Assembly: GCA_002316005.1 (NCBI GenBank)
Contig: DCIM01000020.1
Location: 1 to 53,013 of the forward strand
Direction: 5' to 3'
Origin: Prevotellaceae bacterium UBA1726
GTDB taxonomy: Bacteria; Bacteroidota; Bacteroidia; Bacteroidales; Bacteroidaceae
DNA: 53,013 bases
Shown: positions 7,697 through 15,107 of the stretch, piece by piece
Layout of the letters: every line of letters starts with the position of its first letter
Position numbering within the stretch: the stretch's first letter is position 1
Program-made: the position numbers and the translations under genes
Notes under the pieces: model-generated
What the model saw: only the letters and a program-made list of their open reading frames with translations
What the model was told of the DNA's origin: nothing
The model's database searches: none

Positions 7697-8575
7697 TTAA
7701 ATCTTATAAAGTTGTCCTGCTGTCATCTTGAGGAACTTGTTCACTGAGATATAAGTGCAAATCCAAGTGATGAACAATCCGAACAGCACTACCGAAACAG
7801 CAGTTATCGTCATCACCTCCCATGTAACCACAGTGAGGAGGTTTGGCTGGAATCTGTAGAGTGCGAACACTGCTCCCGCCAATACGAGGTCGGCAAGGAC
7901 GGCAGCAAGAATACCAATCCACAAGCTCTGCTTGATGAACGGACGACGGATGAAGCCCCACGAAGCACCAACGAGTTTCATTGTGTGGATATTGAATCGG
8001 CGGGCATAGATACCCAGACGAACGGTGTTGTTGATGAGCGAGAAAGAAACGCAGGTGAGCAGACACGCGAGAATCAAAAGGATGATATTGATTCGGCGGA
8101 GATTGGCATTCACGCTATCCATCAGGTCTCGCTGATATGTCACCTCAGTTATCTTCGGATATTTCTTCAGTTCCTTCTGGATCCAACGGAGTGAGTCGCT
8201 GTTGGCATAGTCGCCTACAAGGTAGAACTCCACTGATGCCATGAAAGGATTGTCGCCAATGAATTCTGTTGGGTCAGAACCCATTGCCTTTGTGTGTTCC
8301 TTCAGGGCTTGTTCCTTGCTGATGAAATCCAGGTGGCTCACATACGCCTTCTTCTTGAGCGACTTTGTCAGCAACTGTGTCTCTGGCTTTGTCATGTCAT
8401 CGTCAAGGGTGAGGGTGATGACGAAGTTCTCCTTTACATACTGCGACAGGTTGCGGGCAGTGAGGACACTGAACACTACCATACCCAAAAGGACGAGTAC
8501 CATTGCTGTACTGATGCAGAGCGTTGCTGCTTGCAAACCACTATGATTCTTCTTTTTTTTCTTTCTTTTTACCAT
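7697..8575 (-). CDS. ftsX: Cell division protein FtsX (ABC-type permease)
   Basis: The 292-residue protein begins with a very basic cytoplasmic tail (KRKKKKK), a first membrane segment at about residues 20-40, an extracytoplasmic domain (about 45-165, containing VKENFVITLTL and QALKEHTKAMG) and three more membrane segments between about 170 and 285. This is the FtsX plan. FtsX works with the ATPase FtsE to activate peptidoglycan hydrolases at the division site. No ftsE is in the window, so the two are not linked here. It appears to be the first gene of the run down to 2363 and has its own promoter. Confidence 0.93.
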   Translation of the reverse strand: MVKRKKKKKNHSGLQAATLCISTAMVLVLLGMVVFSVLTARNLSQYVKENFVITLTLDDDMTKPETQLLTKSLKKKAYVSHLDFISKEQALKEHTKAMGSDPTEFIGDNPFMASVEFYLVGDYANSDSLRWIQKELKKYPKITEVTYQRDLMDSVNANLRRINIILLILACLLTCVSFSLINNTVRLGIYARRFNIHTMKLVGASWGFIRRPFIKQSLWIGILAAVLADLVLAGAVFALYRFQPNLLTVVTWEVMTITAVSVVLFGLFITWICTYISVNKFLKMTAGQLYKI

Positions 8576-8637
8576 AATCTTGCCTTCCCTATTTCAAAAA
8601 CAAATGGCGCAAAAACGCCGTAATAGGGAATTTGATG

Positions 8638-8671
8638 CAAATATAAGAAAAAAAATGCGTTTTCGTGCAAG
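8638..8671 (-). promoter_or_regulatory. Promoter of the ftsX operon
   Basis: Minus strand TATATTTG (8638-8645) matches TAnnTTTG, with TTGC about 21 bases upstream as a weak -33 element. The start site would lie about 60 bases before the ftsX ATG. Confidence 0.6.
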
Positions 8672-8800
8672 TTTAAGTATCATTAACCTTTATGCTCCCC
8701 TTTTAGGGGACATAAGTCAAGTTACGGGAAAGAAAAATCCCGTCTTTGTTTGCCGTTGAAGTAGGCGTGTTTCCAACGCGCCTCACAACGCAAAGCCGCC

Positions 8801-9424
8801 CTACTCCACAATGACCGTCTTTTTTCCGAGGGCGTCGAACATCTTGCGAACTTGTGTTTTTCCGTTTTCGCGGGCTGTGGCGAGGTTTTCCTTCGTAACG
8901 CAATTCTCCTTCATCTTGCGCTGCGCCATCTTATAAAGAAGTTCATTATCGGCATAACTCCATTTGCCCGACTCATATAACAACTTCGTTGCTGCCTCGT
9001 CAATAAATTTCTCATCGAGGAGCTTCACTTCTGGAAGGGTGATAATAATCGAATCGCCCACCAGTTTTATCGCATCGTCCTTCATTTCCCTCATGTCAAC
9101 GCCAAGGCGCAGTTTGCCTGTATAGACACGAGCCAATTCATCGTCCTTGTGTAGTAGTCGGCTACGGGTTGTATCAATAACTTCCTCATCACTGACGCAG
9201 AGGAATTCCCACTGACCGATTTGTCGCATTCTTTCAACACTGATTGGAGTATTCTCAATCTTCTCGTCAACAGCAATCGACACATTCGAAGACTTTACAC
9301 CATAGACGAAATATGCTATGCAGCCAAGCACAACAATAATCAGCAACGCCAGCACTCCCAAGATCACTTTGAAGAAACGGGAAATGAAGTCGAATATCTT
9401 ATCTGTCAAATCTTGATTATCCAT
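8801..9424 (-). CDS. DUF4230-type membrane-anchored protein (second of a tandem pair)
   Basis: The 207-residue protein has one N-terminal membrane segment (about 19-44) and a periplasmic or surface domain with TGKLRLGVDMREMK and DSIIITLPEVKLLD. This layout, an early YxG-type strand then ITLPxxxLL, is that of the DUF4230 family, which is widespread but of unknown function. Its ATG overlaps the stop of the upstream paralogue (9417-9424), so the two are surely co-expressed. The first 60 residues do not resemble those of the partner, but the middle parts (VDFSDFSE...LEVILPDPKIM against VDMREMK...IITLPEVKLL) align in order. Confidence 0.8.
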   Translation of the reverse strand: MDNQDLTDKIFDFISRFFKVILGVLALLIIVVLGCIAYFVYGVKSSNVSIAVDEKIENTPISVERMRQIGQWEFLCVSDEEVIDTTRSRLLHKDDELARVYTGKLRLGVDMREMKDDAIKLVGDSIIITLPEVKLLDEKFIDEAATKLLYESGKWSYADNELLYKMAQRKMKENCVTKENLATARENGKTQVRKMFDALGKKTVIVE

Positions 9425-10100
9425 TTACAAGCATTCGTTTAATTTCATCAAATATAAATTCTTTACGGAATGTGATGGTGATATTCTCCTCCTTGAATCC
9501 GAGTTGTTCAAGCAGTGGAACAAGCACTTTCGCTGCTGCTTCCTGGGCGGTTGGGATGATGTTCATCTTTGGTATTGAATCCATAATGTCGCTGCGTCCC
9601 TGCGCCGTGAGTTTCATCATTTCCTCGTCAGTGTAATTAGGACTAAACCAATCCTCATGCTTCTTTATCGCCTCATGGTTCACCTTCGTCTGAGTCAGCA
9701 TTATCTTCGGATCGGGCAGAATCACCTCCAACTTATCGCCTTTTCTCTTGATATTCTTCTCGCTGAAGTCGCTGAAATCAACATATGCCTTCAGTGTTGC
9801 CTCGAGCGGTATTGCCACATATCGCCTACCGCGGGGAACATCCCACTTAAACTTCATACCGAGTACTGTTGCATCAATACTCCTCTTATCACTTTGGACA
9901 ATCAACTTCTTCACATCAATCTCGGTGGTGTACAAACGGGAACAGTCCTGAATCTGTCGCACCAGCACCGCCATAGTGTCTATTGGTGCTGCAGGTTCCT
10001 CTTTTTGCGAATGGCCGCATTTCTTGAATGCGAAGAAACCGAGGACGAGGACAAGTAGCAGAAGTATGATTCTTGCCGTATGATTTTGACTCTTTTCCAT
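9417..10100 (-). CDS. DUF4230-type membrane-anchored protein (first of a tandem pair)
   Basis: The 227-residue protein carries one N-terminal membrane segment (about 9-27) followed by a domain with KFKWDVPRGRRYVAIPLEATLKAYVDFSD and LEVILPDPKIMLTQ, the DUF4230 layout. The C-terminal part (TAQEAAAKVLVPLLEQLGFKEENITITF) is typical of the family. A good promoter sits 45 bases upstream, and the stop codon overlaps the next paralogue. Function unknown. Confidence 0.82.
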   Translation of the reverse strand: MEKSQNHTARIILLLLVLVLGFFAFKKCGHSQKEEPAAPIDTMAVLVRQIQDCSRLYTTEIDVKKLIVQSDKRSIDATVLGMKFKWDVPRGRRYVAIPLEATLKAYVDFSDFSEKNIKRKGDKLEVILPDPKIMLTQTKVNHEAIKKHEDWFSPNYTDEEMMKLTAQGRSDIMDSIPKMNIIPTAQEAAAKVLVPLLEQLGFKEENITITFRKEFIFDEIKRMLVNG

Positions 10101-10144
10101 AGAGTTGTTTCTTTCTGTTTTGCGTATTACTTAAAAATCCGCCA

Positions 10145-10176
10145 CAAAAATAGTGTATTCTTTTCTAATCAGCAAA
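10145..10176 (-). promoter_or_regulatory. Promoter of the DUF4230 pair
   Basis: Minus strand TTTG (10173-10176), 20 bases, then TATTTTTG (10145-10152): a full match to the Bacteroidota consensus. Confidence 0.8.
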
Positions 10177-10248
10177 AATAATCCATTATTTTTTGTTATT
10201 TCAACAAGTTTTCCTTTAGACAGAATGACAGAATGAACAAAAAAAATA

Positions 10249-10443
10249 ATTAATGAATAATTAATGGCTAATTAATGGTAATTAATGTTTTAAAGAAAAA
10301 TCTATAACGATAATCCTTACTAAAATGCGCAACAATTCGTTGCTTCTCATGGGTATTTTAAGAGGGATCGTCGTTGCACTCCTCGACATCCGAACGAGAA
10401 TCCTGAAGAAAATCCTTAATAATTAATGTTTTAAAGAAAAATC
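10249..10443 (+). repeat. AT-rich repeat module, copy 1
   Basis: ATTAATGAATAATTAATGG (10249-10267) is followed by a 23-bp sequence starting AATTAATGTTTTAAAG at 10280-10302, which recurs exactly at 10421-10443. The same order of the two motifs is found again at 12088-12187. Confidence 0.8.
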
Positions 10444-10492
10444 CATTTCAGGCTCCATGTAATTCGTCATTAATGTTTTATAATTGGTTTTA

Positions 10493-10524
10493 TTTGGTTT
10501 TTTCATCGGTTTGCAGTAATTTTG
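10493..10524 (+). promoter_or_regulatory. Promoter of the TauE-like/M15-like pair
   Basis: TTTG (10493-10496), 20 bases, TAATTTTG (10517-10524). The predicted start of transcription is only a few bases before the ATG at 10536, which rules out the upstream in-frame start at 10473 and implies a very short or absent leader. Confidence 0.8.
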
Positions 10525-10535
10525 CACTGCGAATT

Positions 10536-11264
10536 ATGGCAGTAACATCATTATTCATATTTTTAGCATTTGCATTCGGGGCTGCATTCGTTCAGCGAGT
10601 GTGCGGTTTCGGATTCGGCATCTTCATCATGACGGTGCTGCCATTCCTATTGCCTTCCTACGGTGAGGCAACAACGCTGTCGGGCATCCTCGCCTCTGTC
10701 ACATCAGTACTGATCATTGCCCGGATGTGGCGGCATATCAACTGGCGAACCCTAATCCCAATCCTCATCACCTTCCTCATCGTGTCCTACTTCGCGGTGG
10801 AATTCGTTGCCTATGCCCACGACGCTCTATTGAAGAAGATTCTCGGCGGAATGCTCATCATCGCATCCATCTATTTCTTCTTCCTCAGCGAGCGAATCCA
10901 CTTGCGCCCTACCCTCCCCGTTCAGGTTTCCATGGGCACCCTCTCGGGCATCATGGGAGGATTGTTCGGCATGCAAGGTCCGCCTGCCGTACTCTATTTC
11001 CTTGGCGCGACAAAGACAAAAGAGCAGTACATCTCGCTCACGCAATCATATTTCCTCATCGGCAACATCTGCATGACTTTCTTCAGGGCACGCAACGGAT
11101 TCCTTACCGATTGCGTCGTCACCTATTGGCTCTACGGATTGGGGGCAATACTCCTCGGCACATGGGTGGGAACAAAGGTGTTCAACAGGATGTCGGCGAA
11201 GGTTCTGCGAAAGATTATTTATTTCTACATGGCCATCAGCGGTCTTGTGGCATTATTAAGTTAA
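10536..11264 (+). CDS. TauE/SafE-family anion permease
   Basis: Starting at the ATG at 10536 the protein has 242 residues with about eight hydrophobic segments and the family hallmarks VCGFGFGIFIM near residue 21 and GGLFGMQGPPAVLYFL near the middle. TauE/SafE proteins export or take up sulfite, sulfoacetate and related organosulfur anions; the substrate here is open. The longer 263-residue frame would place the N-terminus within the promoter. The M15-type peptidase begins four bases after its stop, so the two genes share a transcript. Confidence 0.88.
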   Translation: MAVTSLFIFLAFAFGAAFVQRVCGFGFGIFIMTVLPFLLPSYGEATTLSGILASVTSVLIIARMWRHINWRTLIPILITFLIVSYFAVEFVAYAHDALLKKILGGMLIIASIYFFFLSERIHLRPTLPVQVSMGTLSGIMGGLFGMQGPPAVLYFLGATKTKEQYISLTQSYFLIGNICMTFFRARNGFLTDCVVTYWLYGLGAILLGTWVGTKVFNRMSAKVLRKIIYFYMAISGLVALLS

Positions 11265-11268
11265 AAGA

Positions 11269-12006
11269 ATGAAACCCAGTGTTTTAAGACATACCACTTC
11301 ACGGTTTACTACAATCATCATCCTGTCAGTATTCCTACTGTTTTCTCTCTCTGCTTTTGCTCAGGAGAAGGCGGGCGACATCATCCATTCTGCTACTCTG
11401 AAGGCAAAAGGCGAGGCGAGTTTTTTCACCGCAACCACCATCAGCGACTCCACTTTCGAGCGAATGACTCGTGGCGGTTCCTATCCTAAAGGGTGTCAGA
11501 TTAAGCGCGACGATTTGCGTTATCTGCGAGTGCTTCATGTCAATTTCAAGGGTGAGAGTCAGGTGGGCGAACTGGTGTGCAACAAAGCCATCGCACAGAA
11601 CCTTCTCGACATCTTCCGCGAACTCTATAAGGAGAAATATCCTATCGAACGAATGGTTCTTATCGATGAATATGGTGCCGACGACGAGACATCAATGCGG
11701 GCGAACAACACCTCTTGTTTCTGCTATCGCACCATCAACGGTTCTACGAAACTCTCGGCTCATTCGCGTGGAATGGCAATCGACATCAATCCTTTGCAGA
11801 ATCCTTGTGTGCGCTATACGAAAGACGGGAAATTCCGTCGCATCCAACCCGACACGAAGGAGGCACGCAACTACATAAAGCGCACTGCGGGCAAGGCTCA
11901 TGTCATAACCAAGAACGACCTCTGCTATCGCCTCTTTGTCCGTCACGGTTTCACCTGGGGCGGTGCCTGGCGCACAGTGAAGGACTATCAGCATTTTGAG
12001 AAGTAG
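11269..12006 (+). CDS. Secreted M15-type (D-Ala-D-Ala or L-Ala-D-Glu) peptidase
   Basis: The 245-residue protein has a signal peptide (hydrophobic to about residue 30, SAFAQ). The C-terminal half carries zinc-peptidase features of the VanY/endolysin M15 group: SAHSRGMAIDINP provides His and Asp ligands (H-x6-D), and the end motif WRTVKDYQHFEK supplies the last His. Such enzymes cut peptide stems of peptidoglycan in the periplasm. It lies four bases behind the TauE-like permease, an unexplained pairing. The next element is a long C-rich repeat six bases after the stop. Confidence 0.88.
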   Translation: MKPSVLRHTTSRFTTIIILSVFLLFSLSAFAQEKAGDIIHSATLKAKGEASFFTATTISDSTFERMTRGGSYPKGCQIKRDDLRYLRVLHVNFKGESQVGELVCNKAIAQNLLDIFRELYKEKYPIERMVLIDEYGADDETSMRANNTSCFCYRTINGSTKLSAHSRGMAIDINPLQNPCVRYTKDGKFRRIQPDTKEARNYIKRTAGKAHVITKNDLCYRLFVRHGFTWGGAWRTVKDYQHFEK

Positions 12007-12012
12007 AACGAA

Positions 12013-12080
12013 GCCTCTCTCCCCGCTGCATTTTGATAGCGAGTCAAAAGCCCCCTTCAGGGAGAGTGCCGCTGACGCAG
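12013..12080 (+). repeat. C-rich palindromic element R4, long form
   Basis: Nearly the same sequence as R2 (7315-7394), reversed on the chromosome but in the same orientation relative to the gene in front of it. It begins six bases after the stop of the M15-type peptidase. Confidence 0.85.
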
Positions 12081-12087
12081 AAATAAA

Positions 12088-12187
12088 ATTAATGAATAAT
12101 TAATGGACAATTCGTGAACTCCGGCTTTGCCGCCTGAGCACCTATGAATAATAAAAATGAGCGAAGAATTAATGTTTAAAGAATAAT
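12088..12187 (+). repeat. AT-rich repeat module, copy 2
   Basis: ATTAATGAATAATTAATGG at 12088-12106 is identical to 10249-10267, and AATTAATGTTTAAAGAATAA at 12167-12186 resembles the 23-bp motif at 10280 and 10421. The module sits just upstream of the AlaX-like gene, as copy 1 sits upstream of the TauE-like gene. Confidence 0.75.
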
Positions 12188-12204
12188 AATCAGTGTTAGG
12201 TAAA

Positions 12205-12212
12205 TATATTTG
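12205..12212 (+). promoter_or_regulatory. Promoter -7 box of the AlaX-like gene
   Basis: TATATTTG matches TAnnTTTG, 27 bases before the ATG at 12240. The -33 region is unclear. Its position argues against the TTG start at 12210. Confidence 0.55.
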
Positions 12213-12239
12213 TTCATGATGTCATTCTGTCAAAAAAAT

Positions 12240-12704
12240 ATGGAGCAAGGAATCTTACTCAACGAGCATAACAAGGCGGAGTTTCCGCCGGCTCACACAG
12301 CAGAGCATCTTCTGAATCAGACAATGGGACGAATGTTCGGTTGTGAACGCTCGAAGAATGCCCATATCGAGCGGAAGAAATCGAAAATCAACTTCCTCCT
12401 CAGCCAATGCCCTACCCCAGAGCAAGTCGCTGAAATAGAGCGTCGCATCAACGAACTCATTGCACAGGATCTGCCCGTGACCTACGAGTTTGTCACCCGC
12501 GACAACATCCCAGAGGGCGTAAAACTCGACAAACTGCCCGAGGACGCCAGCGAGACGCTCCGTCTTGTGCGCATAGGCGACTACGACATCTGTCCTTGCA
12601 TTGGCACTCATGTAGCCTCAACCCGCGAGATTGGTCAGTTCAAAATCACCAGCACCAGTTTCAACGAAGGCTCCTTCCGTATTGTTTTCAAAGTCATTCA
12701 ATAA
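12240..12704 (+). CDS. AlaX-like tRNA-editing domain protein (threonyl/alanyl-tRNA synthetase SAD family)
   Basis: From the ATG at 12240 the protein has 154 residues. It shows the zinc-site motifs of the alanyl/threonyl-tRNA synthetase second additional domain: HTAEHLL (H-x3-H, near residue 19) and CPCIGTHV (C-x3-H, near residue 121). Free-standing AlaX proteins hydrolyse mischarged Ser- or Gly-tRNA(Ala). The glycine-rich and C-Ala parts of AlaRS are absent, and there is no aminoacylation domain. Alternative starts at 12210 (TTG), 12216 and 12219 are in frame but lie at or beside the promoter box. Single-gene transcript. Confidence 0.85.
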   Translation: MEQGILLNEHNKAEFPPAHTAEHLLNQTMGRMFGCERSKNAHIERKKSKINFLLSQCPTPEQVAEIERRINELIAQDLPVTYEFVTRDNIPEGVKLDKLPEDASETLRLVRIGDYDICPCIGTHVASTREIGQFKITSTSFNEGSFRIVFKVIQ

Positions 12705-12744
12705 GGCAGTTCCTATCCCATATTGGAAACGAAGTAAATGAAAA

Positions 12745-12922
12745 ATCCTCCATTCCTCCATAATCAGCGTTAAGTCTTTGAAACACAAACCGTTACACTA
12801 TGGAGGATGTGTATAAGATCTTCCATAATATGGAAGATCCATGGAGGATTGGAGATACATCTTCCATATCGTAAGTCACTGAATACCAATATATTGCAGG
12901 CAAATATGGAGGAATGGTGGAT
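12745..12922. repeat. ATGGAGGAT motif cluster with a 23-bp palindrome
   Basis: The motif ATGGAGGAT occurs at 12800-12808 and 12841-12849, a variant at 12906-12922, and the inverse form at 12745-12761 (ATCCTCCATTCCTCCAT). Between them 12817-12839 is a palindrome with 11-bp arms (GATCTTCCATA and its complement) around one central base, and a half copy follows at 12859-12869. This could be an operator or a hairpin-forming repeat. Confidence 0.7.
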
Positions 12923-12983
12923 TTTCTGTTCAATTCATTTAGTACAGAAATCAGGCTGGCAGAAAAGCATAGGAATAATCATA

Positions 12984-13049
12984 TCATTCAAGTGGAATGA
13001 CGAGGTCATTTAACTGAAATGAGGATGTCATTTAACTGGAATGACAAAG
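12984..13049. repeat. 22-bp near-palindromic tandem array, copy 2
   Basis: Three units start at 12984, 13006 and 13028, of the same form as the array at 2069-2160. The array ends 79 bases before the -33 box of the hpf promoter. Confidence 0.85.
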
Positions 13050-13127
13050 AATTCGCTATAGAATTTCTGCTCATTCCACCCTTTTCATCTAAGGCGGAAA
13101 GATTTTTTGAAAAAAGTGGGGAAAATA

Positions 13128-13159
13128 TTTGGGAGTTTGAAAAGAATGCTTTATATTTG
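13128..13159 (+). promoter_or_regulatory. Promoter of hpf
   Basis: TTTG (13128-13131), 20 bases, TATATTTG (13152-13159). It lies inside the longer open frame, proving that the coding start is downstream, at 13208. A GGAGG sequence at 13198-13202, five bases before the ATG, is an unusually good ribosome binding site for this phylum. Confidence 0.85.
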
Positions 13160-13207
13160 CGATTGAAATCAATTCTTATTAACCACAAATTAAAATTGGA
13201 GGTAAGT

Positions 13208-13507
13208 ATGGAGATTAAAATCAACGCATTGCATTTCGATGCAACTGAAAAACTGGAAGCCTACATCGAGAAGAAGGTTTCGAAATTAGGAAAACACATT
13301 GAGGGTGCTGATCACATCGAGGTACAGCTCAAAGTAGTAAAACCACAAACAGCCAACAACAAAGAAGCAATTTTAGTTCTGCCTGCTATGGGCACTACTC
13401 TCCGCACAGACAAGACATGCGATACATTCGAGGAGGCAATCGACCACTGCGTTGATGCCATGAAGGTGCAGATTGAGAAGTTCAAGGATAAGAGAAGAGG
13501 CGAATAA
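13208..13507 (+). CDS. hpf: Ribosome hibernation factor, short HPF/RaiA family
   Basis: The 99-residue protein starts MEIKINALHFDATEKLEAYI and has the beta-alpha-beta-beta-beta-alpha layout of short HPF/RaiA, with KKVSKLGKHI and the final helix CVDAMKVQIEKFKDKRR. These proteins bind the 30S decoding site and stabilise inactive ribosomes in stationary phase. There is no long-HPF C-terminal dimerisation domain. The start is fixed by the promoter and by the GGAGG site. It is a single-gene unit ended by a hairpin at 13603. Confidence 0.93.
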   Translation: MEIKINALHFDATEKLEAYIEKKVSKLGKHIEGADHIEVQLKVVKPQTANNKEAILVLPAMGTTLRTDKTCDTFEEAIDHCVDAMKVQIEKFKDKRRGE

Positions 13508-13508
13508 C

Positions 13509-13577
13509 AGCCCCTCACCCCGCGCCCTATGGGCGCTCCCCTCTCCCCTTCGAATTCTCTGCGGGGCAAGGGAGTTG
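13509..13577 (+). repeat. C-rich palindromic element R5, variant
   Basis: AGCCCCTCACCCCGCGCCC begins one base after the hpf stop and is followed by an inner palindrome GCGCCCTATGGGCGC and a CCCCTCTCCCC / GGGGCAAGGGAG pairing. It is a diverged family member in the same orientation. Confidence 0.75.
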
Positions 13578-13602
13578 AAATGTAATTAAGAGAAAAAATA
13601 TA

Positions 13603-13631
13603 GGACAAGTCGCAAGGCTTGTCCTTTTTTT
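13603..13631 (+). terminator. Intrinsic terminator of hpf
   Basis: GGACAAG (13603-13609) pairs with CTTGTCC (13618-13624), followed by seven T residues. Confidence 0.85.
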
Positions 13632-13700
13632 GTGCGCAATGTCCTATATAATATGGGGCGTCACTCCGTTCCTAAACAACAGAAAACAACAATATTTTTT

Positions 13701-13747
13701 CTGCGTTAGCGGCACCCTCCCATAAGGGGGAGGGCTGGGGAGGGGCT
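13701..13747 (-). repeat. C-rich palindromic element R6
   Basis: On the minus strand it starts directly at the stop of the HExxH gene with AGCCCCTCCCC and AGCCCTCCCCC, and ends in GTGCCGCTAACGCAG, the tail shared with R2 and R4. Confidence 0.85.
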
Positions 13748-14074
13748 TTATATATATTTCATCCAGGCGAAGGGGCGGCGGACATAGCGGTAGTTCATAT
13801 ACTGCTGATTGTGATAGGCCTCGCGCTCGAAGGAGAGATTGCGGTAGGTGGCATAGAGATTGCGATAATAGCATAGTTTCACCAGCCACTCCATGAAATA
13901 CACGATATAGAAAAACACAAACAGCATCTCCCTCTGCTGGAGAGTGTGGATATATTCGTGATTGCGCTCCACAGCCCCCAGTTTACCGTAATCCTTCCGG
14001 GCAAAGATTATGCCGAAGATATTAATGGCCCAATATGAGCCAAACGGGAAATGTTTGTTGTATATAATCTTCAT
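13748..14074 (-). CDS. Small HExxH membrane protein of unknown function
   Basis: From the ATG at 14074 the protein has 108 residues. It carries HEYIH at 39-43 in the context ERNHEYIHTLQQREM, a hydrophobic stretch at about 51-68, and FEREAY at 82-87, which could provide a third zinc ligand as in gluzincin peptidases. A TACTTTTG promoter box at 14083-14090 places the transcription start next to this ATG, so the longer frame from 14155 cannot be translated from that transcript. Similar short proteins without a name are common in Bacteroidota. Peptidase activity is inferred only from the motif. Confidence 0.8.
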   Translation of the reverse strand: MKIIYNKHFPFGSYWAINIFGIIFARKDYGKLGAVERNHEYIHTLQQREMLFVFFYIVYFMEWLVKLCYYRNLYATYRNLSFEREAYHNQQYMNYRYVRRPFAWMKYI

Positions 14075-14082
14075 TCTGAGGG

Positions 14083-14090
14083 CAAAAGTA
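14083..14090 (-). promoter_or_regulatory. Promoter -7 box of the HExxH gene
   Basis: Minus strand TACTTTTG, nine bases before the chosen ATG, implies an almost leaderless mRNA. No -33 match was found. Confidence 0.55.
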
Positions 14091-14238
14091 ATGATAATAT
14101 TTGAAAAAACGAATAAAAATGAGCGAAAAAGATAGAAAGTTGTCCAGCGGAACATAATTTTTTCCTACTATTGCAGCGAGAGATTATAATTATGCCTCTG
14201 GCAGAATAGATAACCTTATAGAATATATTAACTTTAGA

Positions 14239-15105
14239 ATGAGACAATTAAAAATCACACAGAGTGCAACGAGTCGCGATGAAAAATCAATCAGCGACTA
14301 CCTTGCCGACATCAGTAAGATTCCAGAACTAAGCATTGAGGAAGAGATTGAACTTGCTCAAGATATTCATGAAGGAGGGGAAAAGGCAGAGAGGGCGAAG
14401 GAAAGGCTCGTCAATGCCAACCTGCGATTTGTGGTCAGCGTTTCGAAGCAATACCAGGGAATGGGACTTCCCCTACCCGACCTTATCAACGAGGGAAATA
14501 TCGGATTGATAAAGGCGGCGGAACGGTTTGACGAGAAACGAGGATTCAAATTCATTTCCTATGCCGTATGGTGGATTCGTCAGGGAATAATCCAAGCCGT
14601 ATGCGATCAGGGACGAACAGTAAGGTTGCCGCTCAACAATGTGGCATTGCTGAATAAATACTGGAAGATGGTGGACGAATTCATGCAGGAATTTCAGCGT
14701 AAGCCGAGCATTGAGGAATTTGCCGATGCCATGGGTATTGACACGAAGAAAGCTGCGGCTATTGTTCGTGCGGCAAACAAGACGGCTTCGATGGATGCCC
14801 CAGTGAGCGATGACTCGGAGACTACCGCTTCGGATTTTATTCCAAGCGACAGTCAGGCGGATGCCTCTGTCGATAAGGAATCGCTGCAGACGGATATCAT
14901 TTCGATTATGAAGGCTGTGTTGAAAGCAAAGGAGATCGAGATTCTTTGCGGCAGTTTCGGCATCAATGGTCCTCAACTGTCGCTGGAGGAACTAAGTGCG
15001 AAGTTCGACTTGAGTCGTGAGCGCCTACGCCAGATTCGCGAGCATAGCATAATAAAACTCCGAGACAGCAGCGCAATAGGAATCCTGAGAAGTTATTTGG
15101 GTTAA
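14239..15105 (+). CDS. RpoD-like sigma-70 family factor, probably an alternative (group 2-like) sigma
   Basis: The 288-residue protein has regions 1.2 to 4.2: MRQLKIT at the N-terminus, region 2 with LPDLINEGNIGLIKAAERFDEKRGFKFISYAVWWIRQ (80-115), TVRLPLNNVALLNK (region 3.0), and region 4.2 with LSLEELSAKFDLSRERLRQIREHSIIKLR (248-275), ending LRSYLG. This is the compact Bacteroidota sigma plan, lacking a long region 1.1. The usual primary sigma of the phylum reads differently at several invariant points (for instance SRIVRLPLNQV and TRERVRQIKEKAI, as I remember them), so this looks like a paralogue rather than the main factor. It is transcribed alone and ends at a hairpin. Confidence 0.9.
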   Translation: MRQLKITQSATSRDEKSISDYLADISKIPELSIEEEIELAQDIHEGGEKAERAKERLVNANLRFVVSVSKQYQGMGLPLPDLINEGNIGLIKAAERFDEKRGFKFISYAVWWIRQGIIQAVCDQGRTVRLPLNNVALLNKYWKMVDEFMQEFQRKPSIEEFADAMGIDTKKAAAIVRAANKTASMDAPVSDDSETTASDFIPSDSQADASVDKESLQTDIISIMKAVLKAKEIEILCGSFGINGPQLSLEELSAKFDLSRERLRQIREHSIIKLRDSSAIGILRSYLG

Positions 15106-15107
15106 AT

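Larger units (their letters stand above)
10101..10535. other. Long divergent intergenic stretch before the TauE-like gene
   Basis: It contains the two divergent promoters (10145-10176 and 10493-10524) and an AT-rich repeat module listed separately (10249-10443). No coding frame is supported. The segment 10321-10410 between the repeats shows nothing I can name. Confidence 0.7.
12705..13207. other. Long intergenic stretch before hpf
   Basis: These 503 bases carry a cluster of ATGGAGGAT-type motifs with a perfect palindrome (12745-12922), a 22-bp repeat array (12984-13049) and a strong promoter (13128-13159). No gene is supported. A frame opening at 13019 is only an upstream extension of hpf. 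Confidence 0.75.

Noticed and set aside
12210..12239. Upstream start codons of the AlaX-like gene
   Set aside because: The TTG at 12210 lies within the promoter box and the ATGs at 12216 and 12219 would be at the transcription start.
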